From assembly GCF_024584705.1 (NCBI RefSeq), contig NZ_CP097384.1:3596001-3660000 (forward strand): a DNA stretch of 64,000 nt, read 5' to 3'. Source of the stretch: Blastopirellula sp. J2-11 (lineage in GTDB: Bacteria > Planctomycetota > Planctomycetia > Pirellulales > Pirellulaceae). How positions within the stretch are numbered: position 1 is the stretch's first letter; the number at the start of each line of letters is the position of its first letter. This document shows, in pieces, positions 35,860-45,517 of the stretch. The notes beneath the pieces are model-generated. The model saw only the letters and a program-made list of their open reading frames with translations. It searched no databases and was not told the DNA's origin. The translations under genes and the position numbers were made by a program.

Positions 35860-37272
35860 TTAGGCGATCAGTTCTTTCCATACGTCGCCATGGACGTCGG
35901 TAAGTCGCATGTCTCGGCCGCTATAACGAAACGTAAGCCGTTCATGATCCATGCCAAGTTGGTGCAAGACGGTCGCCCACAAGTCGTAAATGGTCGCTTT
36001 ATTTTCGACGGCGTGATAGCCAAACTCGTCGGTCCCACCGTAGATACTGCCTCCCTTCATCCCGCCGCCGCACAACCAGGCGCTAAACCCGAACGGATTA
36101 TGATCGCGTCCATCCCCTTGGGCGAAAGGAGTGCGTCCGAATTCGCCGGCAAAGACGATCAAGGTGGTATCCAACAGGCCGCGCCGTTTTAAGTCGGCGA
36201 TGAGCGCGGCGATCGGCGCATCTACTTGCTGGGCCATCTCGCCATGACCGCGTTGGATCTCTCCATGTTGATCCCAGGGATTTCCGAGGCCGCCGGCTCC
36301 GATCCCCACGTTACTGCATAACACTTCAACGAAGCGCACATCACGCTCGACGAGACGACGCGCCATCAGACATTGCCGCCCATACTGCGATGTATGCGGA
36401 TTGGAACTGGAAACCCCATACAGATCGAGAGTCTCTTTCGTCTCTTGGGAGATATCGGTTAGCTCAGGCACCGCCTGTTGCATCTCGAAGGCGATTTCCG
36501 CATTCCGAACGCAATCCAGCACGGCCTTTTTAGCAGCCACCCTTTGCGCAAACTGAAGATCCAGATCTTTGATCAGCGCCAACGACTTTTGCTGCTCTTG
36601 CCGGGCGATGCTCGGAGTAATATTTGGCACGGCGCTGTCGCCTGCCAGATTGAAAACGGAGCCGCCTGCGAAGGCCGGCAAAAAACCATTGCCAAACAAA
36701 CTGACGCCGCCATGCGGTACGCCAACTTTTTCGCCCCGCAAAACGACATAAGGCGGAAGTCGCAGATTCGCCGCACCCAACCCATACGCAATCCAAGCGC
36801 CAGCACTTGGATGACCTAAAAAGGGAAAACCCGTATGAAAGAAGAAGTTGCCTTGGGCATGCTCAGAAAAGTCGGCCGTCAACGATCGAACAACCGCCAA
36901 GTCATCCGCTTTCTCCGCGATCTGGGGAAATAAATTGGTCATCTCCAGTCCTGAATCGCCATACCTTTTCGCTTTCCAGGGAGAACCCAGGATATTGCCG
37001 ACCGCATCAAACTGCGTCCGCTCGATCTGCCCCGGCATCGGCTTGCCATGCAATTTGTGCAAAAGCGGTTTGGGATCGAACGAATCAAGATGAGAGACGC
37101 CGCCTGACATATAAAGCAAGATCACCGATTTCGCTTTCGCAGGGTGATGCGATACCGGCGCTTGCGGCATGGCCGCTGCTGTCGAATTGATCAGGCTGGA
37201 AAGGGCGAAAGAGCTGACGCCGACAGAGGACCACTTCAGAAACTCTCGGCGGCTTTGTTCATTAATAGACAT
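35860..37272 (-). CDS. DUF1501 family protein, Tat-exported
   Basis: 470 residues. The N-terminus SRREFLKWSSVGVSSFALS is a Tat signal. GEFGRTPF and GRDHNPFGF lie near residues 378-391, then GGGMKGG. It starts at the ATG that follows GAAGGAG and overlaps the PSCyt stop by 11 bases. A longer frame runs 43 codons upstream inside that gene and is rejected. It is a paralogue of the DUF1501 protein at the left end of the window. Confidence 0.92.
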   Translation of the reverse strand: MSINEQSRREFLKWSSVGVSSFALSSLINSTAAAMPQAPVSHHPAKAKSVILLYMSGGVSHLDSFDPKPLLHKLHGKPMPGQIERTQFDAVGNILGSPWKAKRYGDSGLEMTNLFPQIAEKADDLAVVRSLTADFSEHAQGNFFFHTGFPFLGHPSAGAWIAYGLGAANLRLPPYVVLRGEKVGVPHGGVSLFGNGFLPAFAGGSVFNLAGDSAVPNITPSIARQEQQKSLALIKDLDLQFAQRVAAKKAVLDCVRNAEIAFEMQQAVPELTDISQETKETLDLYGVSSSNPHTSQYGRQCLMARRLVERDVRFVEVLCSNVGIGAGGLGNPWDQHGEIQRGHGEMAQQVDAPIAALIADLKRRGLLDTTLIVFAGEFGRTPFAQGDGRDHNPFGFSAWLCGGGMKGGSIYGGTDEFGYHAVENKATIYDLWATVLHQLGMDHERLTFRYSGRDMRLTDVHGDVWKELIA

Positions 37273-40200
37273 AGAGAAACTCCTTCGAGTTAAGCATGGC
37301 ATGGGCAATTCCATACGTTCCGTGCGAGCGAAGTTTCTCGTTCCACTTCTGTAGCTCGATATGGACTCGCGCTTTGGCAAGCGCGAGCGTTTGAAGTTCA
37401 TCCTGGAGAACTGCGAATCGCTCTTTTTGCTCGGGGGCGCCGATTGGAATTTCCGCCAACGTGCTCCAAGCTAATTTCGATTCCGCAATCTCTTGGGCCG
37501 AAAGTGCGCGATCATACAAGCGCGCTTCATGGATTCGCCCCCGAAACATTCTGCCTGGACTTGGCGCGACGCCGTGCCGCATCCCCAAGAGGACCTCAGA
37601 TCCACCTGACTCAAAAGTGAACGCTGGTCCCTTTCGATACGATTTGCCATAGAGTTCCGTGTTGCGGTAAACGGTGATCGTGCCGTCCTCGTCATAAACG
37701 ATCGTCAACAAGAGAGGACGACCAAGCGTCTCTTCCGGAGCCCCCGCAAGCGGAATCGTTCGCTGGTGATGGTCGCTTCCAGCGATCCAACAGCGAGGTT
37801 GTATCTCACCAAACACGATGGAATCGAAATAATTTCCATCCAGGGTTTGCACGGAGATCACCCCACCGCCCGATTGCGAAGGCTCGCCAAGACTAACTAA
37901 CGCTTCCAGCGTTTTCGCTTTTAACGGCTTCTTAAGCGGCGGCGTCTCCATATATCCGCCGTTTAAAATCAACGCTCCTCCTTCAATCTTCGCATCACCT
38001 TTCAGGACGCCGTCTAAATCGCCTCGCTGATCGGTCGCATCTCCGTCAAACCTCCATTCCGCGAGAGGGAGCTGTGCTAAATTCTCACCTCGATTCGCTG
38101 CGGTCGCTTGGGCGCGATCACTTTCCTCCTCTTTTCGCACTTTCATTATCAACTGGTCGATTTCCGCTTGCGTCTTACGGACACTCTGCTGAATGACTTG
38201 CATCTCTGCGGCAAGGTTGCGAATCTGCGAGTCTGCTGCCTGCGCTTCGCGGTAGTGAGTCGTCAGGATCTCGATTTCCGCTGAACTTGGCGGACGAACG
38301 TACGCTTCGAGGAACATCTTTTGGATCTTCTCTTCGTCATTGAGGGCAGGATGCTGACGGTCAATACGATCCGCCCATTGTTGCGCCGCCTCTTTCACGA
38401 CTTGCCCGTTCATCATCGCCAGCGCCTGGGCAGGCACATTCGTATTGGTGCGAGCGCTATTCGTGGTGGTCGGTATCGGCATATTAAAGACGGCAAGAAA
38501 CGGATCTTGTTCATTCCGTATCACCGGCAAATAAATCGCTCGTTCGGTTTGATTCGCGAACTGTCCAACCGAATCGTAGATCGCCTCGGCATCGAGCCGG
38601 CGCGGGAGAAAGTAAGAAAGGTAGATATTTTGGGGATCTTGCTGAATGGTTGGTTCGTCAGCTTGGCCCGCTGATCGAAACGCTCGACTGGTCACCAGCT
38701 CTCGAATCGTATGCTTGAGCGACCAAGCATTTTGTTCAAAGTCGATCGCCAGGTGATCGAGCAACGCGGGGTGCGTAGGCTCGCTGCCAAGCCGTCCAAA
38801 ATTGTCGGTCGATGCGACCAGTCCTCTCCCAAAGACATATGCCCAAAGTCGGTTTACCAGCACTCTCGATTTCAGCGTGTTGTTGTCGCTCACTACATCT
38901 TTCGCTAGTTCTAAGCGTCCAGACGTCGAGCCGTCGTATGTGCGGCCGTCAAATACTTCTAAGAAGCCTTGCGGCACAGGCGCCGTCTCGTTGCGATGAT
39001 CGCCCCGCACCAACAAGGGCTGATCGACAGGCTTGACTTCAATCACCCCGGGGGCGCGGGTCGGCGCCGGAATCGCTTGTTCCAGCTTTCGATAAAGCGA
39101 CACTTGCTTTTGAATTTTTGCCGGAAGCTGATCAAGCTGGTTGTCAAAAAATCCCAACTGTAAAAATTCATTCAAAAATTCGGCTTGAACATCGGTGCAG
39201 TCGCCGCGACGCCAAGCGTTTACGGCGTCTCTCAATGTCGCTTCGTAGGCGGCTGAGATGGCTTCGGTCGATTTCAATACCTCCAGATCTTTCACCAATG
39301 CAAGCAAAGAAGCGCCTACCAAAAGGGGAGGAGAATCCCCCGCATAAATCTCGGTCACACCGAACCAAGATCGATCGGCGTCGCTAGGGTACGGCAACAT
39401 GTCTTTGCCGGTACTCAATTCAAAATGACATTGTTCGCCATGCCAATATTCCCACTTGGCGCTTAGTTTCATCCAATCAAGCGATCGGCGGTCCAATCGA
39501 TTGGATCGATGCAGACCTCCTCCTCGCGTTAGCGGATAAGCGCGGATCGGAGTGCGGGCTTGCGCTCCGTCTCCTACAGCTCTTACATAAGCATGCTTGC
39601 CGTCGATTTGAATATTTTCCGTATTGAATACGGCCGCATGCTTATTGGAAACAAGATGCGAATAGACCCCTCCTGGATAGATTGCAAGTAACGCCGCGTT
39701 TCCCTCCGGTTGCATCGCAAACGATCCGGCCGGGCTAATTGCAGTCGCCGAACTGTTGCCTGTCACCTTCCAACGGCTTTGGTTCGCAGGATCTTTGAGA
39801 TCTAGATAAAGGGAAGCGTTGGCGATCGACTCGGCGCGGGCTTTTTTCATTTTCGCTAGATCCGCCGCGTATTCATTTACCTTCCGAGATATATTCTTTG
39901 GCGATTCGTCTTTTAACAGCATCCAGACGCCAATCGGGTCGGAGTAGTGCGGCGGCTCTTTTCGCTCGCTACTAAATTTCTGGAGCCAAGCGGCCAAGCC
40001 AGAAAGTTGAGTCAACCAATGGTCGGCGATCCGCTTACGAAGTTCCGCTTTGACCTCCAGAATTTCTTCCCTGTTCATGCTCAACCGAGCCGGGGAATCG
40101 ATCACGATATTGGAAGGACGGCCGCTCGCAAAGATTCCGTAAAAGCGGTAGAAGTCCTTCTGGCTGATCGGATCAAATTTGTGATTGTGACAGCGAGCGC

Positions 40201-41326
40201 AAGAGACCGTCAGACCCAGCATTGCTTTCGAAACCACGTCAATCTGATTGTCCGTAAACGTGATTTGCTCTCCGTAGGCGTCCGTGACTCCATAGCCGTG
40301 CGGAACCATTCTTAAATGTGCGGCGCCGATCGCCGACTCGTTCAACGAAAGCGCTTCGTTAATTCGCGGCGTTTTCATCAGATCGCCAGCCAAATGCTCC
40401 ATGAGCAACTGGTCATAGCCGACATCTGCATTGATCGCTCGAACCAGGTAATCGCGATATTGACGCACGTAGGGGATCTTGGGATCTTCTTCGCTGCCGT
40501 GCGACTCGGCGTAGCGATACCAGTCTTGCCAGTGCCTTGCCCAACACTCACCAAATGCTTTCGACATCAAAAGCTGATCGACCAACGCTTCATAGGCGGC
40601 GTCGCTCGGCTCTTCGACAAACCGGCGTGCAACTTCAGGATCTGGCAACTGGCCCGTTAAAATCAAATGAACGCGACGCACCAACGTCTCTGGCGAAGCG
40701 ACGGCTTGCGGCTTGAGACCTGCTTGACGCATTCTGGCGTAAACGAAACGATCAAGGGGGCTTTTGTCCCATGCGGGATCATCCACATCAGGAATCGTCG
40801 CTTGTTGTAGCGGCTGAAAAGCCCACCACTGCTTGCGGCTATCTCGAACCTCATCCCAAGCAGGCGCTCCCTCTAGATTGGGAGACTTCGGCTTCTCAAC
40901 ACGCGGATCCGGTAACCCGATCTTGATCCAATGTTCAAAATCTTGGATCACTGCTTTTGATAGCGGAGGAGCCTGGGCAGGCATTTCATAGCCGTTCTCA
41001 TGTCGCAGCGCTTGCAGCAAAATGCTCTCTTCAGGATCTCCGGCAATGACCACATCTCCCGAATCGCCGCCCGCTAACAGCGCATCTTTGTAGTCGAGTG
41101 CGAGCCCTCCTTTCGCCTTGCCGAAGCTGTTGTGGCACGCGTAGCAATGCTGAACCAATACGGGGCGAATTTTTGCCTCGAAAAAATCGTTCCCTGCATT
41201 CGGCGAACCGAAAACGGTCGTCGCCAGAAATAGGACGTAACCCAAGGATTGGAAGACCGTGAGAAATCTCGAAGAGGCGCACATAGTTTTCATGACTATC
41301 GATACAACAAACGTTCTATTTTTCAT
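37262..41326 (-). CDS. PSCyt1-DUF1549-DUF1553 protein with embedded LamG domain
   Basis: An exported 1354-residue protein. It has heme-type CYACH at 61-65 in the PSCyt1 domain and a second motif CARCH near 376 in DUF1549. DUF1553 begins about residue 820 and its closing motif, AHAMLNSKEFLYVY, is at the very end. Between the two a long helical linker (QQSVRKTQAEIDQLIMKV) and a LamG/concanavalin-like domain at about 1090-1260 (PLAEWRFDGDATDQRGDLDG, GRIHEARLYDRALSAQEIA) are inserted. The start is uncertain: ATGs at 41326, 41293 and 41284 all fit. It heads the operon DUF1501-DUF1559-lipoprotein. Confidence 0.92.
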   Translation of the reverse strand: MKNRTFVVSIVMKTMCASSRFLTVFQSLGYVLFLATTVFGSPNAGNDFFEAKIRPVLVQHCYACHNSFGKAKGGLALDYKDALLAGGDSGDVVIAGDPEESILLQALRHENGYEMPAQAPPLSKAVIQDFEHWIKIGLPDPRVEKPKSPNLEGAPAWDEVRDSRKQWWAFQPLQQATIPDVDDPAWDKSPLDRFVYARMRQAGLKPQAVASPETLVRRVHLILTGQLPDPEVARRFVEEPSDAAYEALVDQLLMSKAFGECWARHWQDWYRYAESHGSEEDPKIPYVRQYRDYLVRAINADVGYDQLLMEHLAGDLMKTPRINEALSLNESAIGAAHLRMVPHGYGVTDAYGEQITFTDNQIDVVSKAMLGLTVSCARCHNHKFDPISQKDFYRFYGIFASGRPSNIVIDSPARLSMNREEILEVKAELRKRIADHWLTQLSGLAAWLQKFSSERKEPPHYSDPIGVWMLLKDESPKNISRKVNEYAADLAKMKKARAESIANASLYLDLKDPANQSRWKVTGNSSATAISPAGSFAMQPEGNAALLAIYPGGVYSHLVSNKHAAVFNTENIQIDGKHAYVRAVGDGAQARTPIRAYPLTRGGGLHRSNRLDRRSLDWMKLSAKWEYWHGEQCHFELSTGKDMLPYPSDADRSWFGVTEIYAGDSPPLLVGASLLALVKDLEVLKSTEAISAAYEATLRDAVNAWRRGDCTDVQAEFLNEFLQLGFFDNQLDQLPAKIQKQVSLYRKLEQAIPAPTRAPGVIEVKPVDQPLLVRGDHRNETAPVPQGFLEVFDGRTYDGSTSGRLELAKDVVSDNNTLKSRVLVNRLWAYVFGRGLVASTDNFGRLGSEPTHPALLDHLAIDFEQNAWSLKHTIRELVTSRAFRSAGQADEPTIQQDPQNIYLSYFLPRRLDAEAIYDSVGQFANQTERAIYLPVIRNEQDPFLAVFNMPIPTTTNSARTNTNVPAQALAMMNGQVVKEAAQQWADRIDRQHPALNDEEKIQKMFLEAYVRPPSSAEIEILTTHYREAQAADSQIRNLAAEMQVIQQSVRKTQAEIDQLIMKVRKEEESDRAQATAANRGENLAQLPLAEWRFDGDATDQRGDLDGVLKGDAKIEGGALILNGGYMETPPLKKPLKAKTLEALVSLGEPSQSGGGVISVQTLDGNYFDSIVFGEIQPRCWIAGSDHHQRTIPLAGAPEETLGRPLLLTIVYDEDGTITVYRNTELYGKSYRKGPAFTFESGGSEVLLGMRHGVAPSPGRMFRGRIHEARLYDRALSAQEIAESKLAWSTLAEIPIGAPEQKERFAVLQDELQTLALAKARVHIELQKWNEKLRSHGTYGIAHAMLNSKEFLYVY

Positions 41327-41474
41327 CCGCTTCGCCAGTCAGCGTGCATCTTGGTCGTCGCCCTGCTGCGGCTTGGCTGCAGCGGCCGACATCCTTCGCA
41401 TCGATTGATACCGGTCTCTCTGTCGCCCAATTCTCCAGGCCGCTCGTGACGCAGTCTCCACTCTCTATTCAGAG

Positions 41475-42242
41475 TTACTTGCAATAGCTGGCCGTCGCTT
41501 GCCGCGTCGCATCCATGACGACCTTGCCAATTTCAGCAAACTGCTGCTCAGGCAGCCGATACGAGGGGCCGGCGATCGTAATCGATCCGATCGGGTAATT
41601 TTTTGAATCGCGCACGACCGCCGCGACGCAATGAATCCCTTCCATCCCTTCGGCATGATCGACGGCAAAGCCGCTGGCGACGATTTTTTCCAGCTCTTTG
41701 ACGAACGCTTGCTTCGTGGTGATGGTGGTGGGAGTGAATCGTTTCAAGCGGAGACGGTCGACCAGTTCTTTTCGCTCTTCTTCCGGTAGATTCGCGATGA
41801 TCGCTTTGCCGGGCGCACAGCTATACGCCGGGCATCGAGCGCCTAGTTCGGCGGAATATTTAAACGGGTGATTCGAGATAAGCTGCTCTAGAATGACGTT
41901 CTTGTCTTCTACCAAACAACAGATTTGAGTCGTCTCTCCCGTTGCTTTTCGCAACGCGCGCATGGCTGGAATCACCGCTTCCACCAAGCCCTTTTGACGA
42001 CCTTGCGGTTGCCCTAACAGCAGAAATTTGTTGGTGATCGTATAGCGCTTGCTGACTGGATCTCGCGACAAGTAATCGAGGTTTTCCAACTCTTGCGTAA
42101 TCCGAAACACCGAAGCGGACGGATACCCAAGCCGCTCGGACAACTCAGCGATGGTTGCGCTAAGTTGACTGGTCGCTAGAAGTTCAAGAATGGCCATGCC
42201 GCGATGCAAGTTGGGTACCGTAACTTCTTTGATTTCTGCCAT
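41475..42242 (-). CDS. IclR family transcriptional regulator
   Basis: 255 residues. A winged helix-turn-helix domain at about 8-70 (MAILELLATSQLSATIAELSERLGYPSASVFRITQEL) is followed by the IclR effector domain with SNHPFKYSAELGARCPAYSC and HAEGMEGIHCVAA. It is transcribed in the same direction as the second PSCyt operon, 148 bases ahead of it, and is its likely regulator. The frame opens three codons upstream at TTG, and the ATG is used. Confidence 0.9.
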   Translation of the reverse strand: MAEIKEVTVPNLHRGMAILELLATSQLSATIAELSERLGYPSASVFRITQELENLDYLSRDPVSKRYTITNKFLLLGQPQGRQKGLVEAVIPAMRALRKATGETTQICCLVEDKNVILEQLISNHPFKYSAELGARCPAYSCAPGKAIIANLPEEERKELVDRLRLKRFTPTTITTKQAFVKELEKIVASGFAVDHAEGMEGIHCVAAVVRDSKNYPIGSITIAGPSYRLPEQQFAEIGKVVMDATRQATASYCK

Positions 42243-42673
42243 CGAATGCAAAGTTCTCGTCGACTATTTTTGCTGAAAACCGTATGTGAAATCGAATCCA
42301 CAGGTGAAATCCTACTGACAGCGATGAAGGCTGTCAAGAAAAACCGCAGGAATCACCAAATTTCACGGCGGTAAGGCAGTGCCCAAATCCTGCTTTTCGG
42401 CCGCAACAATAGAGGACGCGGCGAACCGGGGCACGGCGATCGGACGAGGGCGCCAGCGGCAAAGAATTGTCGCTTGACAAAGCGCACGAATCCGGGGTCC
42501 ATTACCGAAGAAATCCTGAACGAACCCACCCCTTTGCTTGGCGGTCGAAAGGCCGATTTGAGACAAGGATGCTGCGCGATGACAATTTTGCAGACCGATC
42601 CGTTGTTGGCGGGCAAATGTCGAATGTCGAAACCAGAATGTCGAATGACGCGATCAGCAAGCTCAAAAAGAGC

Positions 42674-43068
42674 GATCCTGTCCGGTCCCACCTTTCCCGA
42701 TCCGGTCCCACCTTTCCGATCCAGTCCAACCTTTCCGATCCAGTCCAACCTTTCCGATCCAGTCCAACCTTTCCGATCCAGTCCAACCTTTCCGATCCGA
42801 TCCAAGCTTGTCCGATCCGATCCAAGCTTGTCCGATCCGATCCAAGCTTGTCCGATCCGATCCAACCTTGTCCGATCCGATCCAACCTTGTCCGATCCGA
42901 TCCAACCTTTCCCGATCCGATCCAACCTTGTCCGATCCGATCCAACCTTGTCCGATCCGATCCAACCTTTCCCGATCCGGTCCAACCTTTTCCGATCCGG
43001 TCCAACCTTTCCGGTCCGGTCCAACCTTTCCGGTCCGGTCCAACCTTTCCGGTCCGGTCCAAGCCTGG
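42674..43068. repeat. Tandem array of about 20 units of 19-20 bp
   Basis: Units follow the consensus GATCCGRTCCAACCTTKTCC. Four units of 19 bases with GATCCAGTCC come first, then eight or so of 20 bases with GATCCGATCC, then 19-base GGTCCGGTCC units at the right end, with degenerate units at both ends. Units 10-12 and 13-15 repeat as a 60-bp block. The unit has no stop codon in any frame, so all six frames stay open, which creates false coding frames up to about 270 codons. No gene is believed here. There are no CRISPR spacers. Confidence 0.9.
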
Positions 43069-43188
43069 CCAATGACAAATTTCAACGGAAGCCCCCACTG
43101 GGAAGCGGCTTCGTCATTCAAAATAGAGGCCGCATTTCCCTTGCTGGCGCGGCGGACGACGAAGAGTTGGGGAGGACCCTGAACAAGA

Positions 43189-44217
43189 CTATTGGACGAG
43201 TTGCTCTTCCTCGTCTCCGGCGGAGAGCGCGATTTCGCCGGCGTCTTCCAGGCGGCGGACGATGTCGACGATTTGCTGTTGGACTCCTTCGACTTCCGAA
43301 ACCTTGACGGCGCCCAGGAAGTCCATTTCCTCCAGCAGCATATCGGCGGCCCGTTTGGACATGTTGCCGACCACTTTGTCGCGCAGCTCTTGGCTGGCCC
43401 CTTTGAGGGCCATCGCCCATTGGGCGCTTTCGACGTTTTTGAGGACCGCTTGCATGTCTTTGTCGGCCAGCTTTTGGATGTCGTCAAAGACGAACATCAA
43501 GCGGCGAATCTCTTCGACCAGATCAGGATCTTCCTGGGCGAGATGCTCGAGCAGCGCTCGTTCGGTGGCGCGATCGGTGACGTTTAAGATCTCGGCGACG
43601 GTCGGGACGCCGCCGGCGTTTTCAAACGATTGGCTCATCACGCTGGCCATCCGCGTCTCGAGCCCTTTTTCGACCTCCTCAATCACTTCAGGATTGGTTT
43701 GTCCCATGTTGGCGATGCGGCGAATGACCGACAGTTGCCGATCGGCCGGCAAACCCGAGATGATTTCGGCGCCGTACGACGCGGGCAAGTGCGACAAGAT
43801 CAACGCGATGGTTTGCGGGTGTTCGTCGACGATAAAGGTGAGCAGGTTTTGGCTGTCGACTTTACGCAAGAAGCCAAATGGGATCGATTCGACCGATTGG
43901 CGAACGTTGTCGAGAGTTTCGTTGGCCCCTTTGCCCAGGGCCCGCGTGACCAGGTTTTTGGCCAGGCCGATGCCGCCGCCGGCGCCAGCAAGTTGATTGG
44001 GGTTCTGCTCAGCGAAAGACAGGATCGCCGTTTCTTGCTCTTGGCCGGTCAGTCGATCGAGATGCGCGATCTCGATACAGACCGCTTCAACTTCCTTGGG
44101 GTTCATCCGGCCCATCAGTTGGGCCGCATCGTCCTCGGGCAGGCTCATCAAGACGATGGCCGCTTTACGCAGATTGGGATTGGTCTGGTGAGACCCGTTG
44201 TCGCGAACTTTTGGCAT
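43189..44217 (-). CDS. fliG: Flagellar motor switch protein FliG
   Basis: A 342-residue FliG that forms the switch complex under the MS ring. The middle domain has the EHPQ motif at 132-135 and IGGL-like turns, and the C-terminal domain has the torque helix with charged residues (VQQQIVDIVRRLEDAGEIAL end). The N-terminus is polar (RDNGSHQTNPN), then the LRKAAIVLMSLPEDDAAQLM domain. It is followed downstream by the 19/20-bp array and preceded by cheX. No other flagellar genes are nearby, though planctomycetes can scatter them. Confidence 0.95.
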   Translation of the reverse strand: MPKVRDNGSHQTNPNLRKAAIVLMSLPEDDAAQLMGRMNPKEVEAVCIEIAHLDRLTGQEQETAILSFAEQNPNQLAGAGGGIGLAKNLVTRALGKGANETLDNVRQSVESIPFGFLRKVDSQNLLTFIVDEHPQTIALILSHLPASYGAEIISGLPADRQLSVIRRIANMGQTNPEVIEEVEKGLETRMASVMSQSFENAGGVPTVAEILNVTDRATERALLEHLAQEDPDLVEEIRRLMFVFDDIQKLADKDMQAVLKNVESAQWAMALKGASQELRDKVVGNMSKRAADMLLEEMDFLGAVKVSEVEGVQQQIVDIVRRLEDAGEIALSAGDEEEQLVQ

Positions 44218-44324
44218 GCCCTTCCCTACGACTACCGACGATGAAAGCGCCGTCTCTCTTTTATCGTCGCGGAGGTTCGTATCGATGAGGAAAACTTTGC
44301 CGCCTCATCAGGGGCGATCGCTAG

Positions 44325-44804
44325 CTACGCCAGCACGCCAACCGGTGCGAAGCCGACTTTCAGCGACATGGGGCCCCAAGGGCACTCGAACGGAATCGCA
44401 ATCGCATGCACTTCGGACGGAAAGCGAATGTCCGGAGGCGATCCGACCACTACGTTCGGCAGACTGATCGAAAGCTCGAATTCTTCGAGTTCCGCTTTGG
44501 CGGCGCCGGCGACCATGTTGGCGATTTCGCCCACGGCGTCGACGACATCATCGTTTAGCCCGTCAAATTCGGAGGGTTCCATCATCAACATCGCTGCGGC
44601 GGCTTGAATTGCGACGCTTTGCGAAAGGTTAACAACCACGACTCCTTGGGCTCGACCGGAAAGTCCGATCACGCCGCAGACGTCGTAAGAGCCTTTGAAG
44701 TCTTGGACGAGAACAAGCGATCCTCGCTTGATCTGGCACCCGAGCATCGTATCGAAGGTATTGGTCATCGAACGAATGAACGGGTTGATATATTCGACCT
44801 GCAT
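44325..44804 (-). CDS. cheX: Chemotaxis phosphatase CheX
   Basis: 159 residues of the CheX/CheC family, which removes phosphate from CheY-P. The active-site segment is EIANMVAGAAK beginning at 93, with the catalytic Glu and Asn. The N-terminal half has INPFIRSMTNTFDTML. Sits 107 bases from fliG in the same direction, consistent with a motility unit. Confidence 0.88.
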   Translation of the reverse strand: MQVEYINPFIRSMTNTFDTMLGCQIKRGSLVLVQDFKGSYDVCGVIGLSGRAQGVVVVNLSQSVAIQAAAAMLMMEPSEFDGLNDDVVDAVGEIANMVAGAAKAELEEFELSISLPNVVVGSPPDIRFPSEVHAIAIPFECPWGPMSLKVGFAPVGVLA

Positions 44805-45025
44805 TTCTCGGGTATCCTGCCGAACTGCGTGGATGTCTCGGTAGTACGAGAAGGGAATTTGTGCGTGTGGCGCTCCATTGCGTCAAGCAAACCTAGGTCC
44901 GACTTCACTTTCGTCAAGAAAGTTTCGGACGTATTTAGCGCACTACGGCAAAAACCGCAGACAGGCTCCCCGAAGCAGTGCAGTCGCCGACTTCATTGCG
45001 ATAGATACGGCGAGCGCCGCAATCC

Positions 45026-45517
45026 TTATTCGCCGCGCAATTCGCAGACGCCCCATTGACCGTAGTTCTCGTCAATCGCGATGCGTAGATGTTGGGGGCG
45101 AACGCCGGTCCGCTCTTGGAGCAGGTCCAACAACCGGCGCCCAACGTAGCGCGCAAGCAGTTCTGTCGTCGTATTCGGCACAGGCAACAAAACGCATTCG
45201 GCCTGCGGAAAAACCCAGCGACGATCTTCGAATTTGGCCGTCACCTCTTTGCCATCGGCGACAACGTGGATCTGGGGATGCGCGGTCGGCAGCAGCATCC
45301 GATGATCAAGCTCTCCCACGATCTGCGCCAACGCATCGCGAGCGGCGATAAAGTCGACGACATAATGGTTCTCGTCAAGAGGGCCGAAAATTTCGGCTTC
45401 GACGCGATAGTTATGACCATGCACGCGTTCGCAGGTTCCGCCGGCGAACGTAATAAAGTGGCCGGCGCTAAAGACAAGATTGTCTTTCGCAATGCGTACC
45501 CAGTAGGTTTCGGTCAT
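45026..45517 (-). CDS. 6-pyruvoyl-tetrahydropterin synthase / QueD family protein
   Basis: 163 residues of the PTPS/QueD fold. The zinc ligands are H20, H33 and H35, and C29 is the catalytic-site cysteine (GGTCERVHGHNY). It makes a pterin or 7-deazaguanine precursor, depending on subfamily. It overlaps the CitG-like gene by 4 bases. In planctomycetes with tetrahydromethanopterin-linked C1 metabolism such enzymes can serve pterin synthesis, which the neighbour supports, but queuosine synthesis cannot be excluded. Confidence 0.85.
   Translation of the reverse strand: MTETYWVRIAKDNLVFSAGHFITFAGGTCERVHGHNYRVEAEIFGPLDENHYVVDFIAARDALAQIVGELDHRMLLPTAHPQIHVVADGKEVTAKFEDRRWVFPQAECVLLPVPNTTTELLARYVGRRLLDLLQERTGVRPQHLRIAIDENYGQWGVCELRGE

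Noticed and set aside
42674-43068. CRISPR array
   Set aside because: Units are directly adjacent with no unique spacers, and there are no cas genes nearby.
42353-43487. Long open frames on both strands across the tandem array, up to about 270 codons
   Set aside because: The repeat unit lacks stop codons in every frame, so all frames open. The translated segments are low-complexity, shift register with the 19/20-bp units and match no family.
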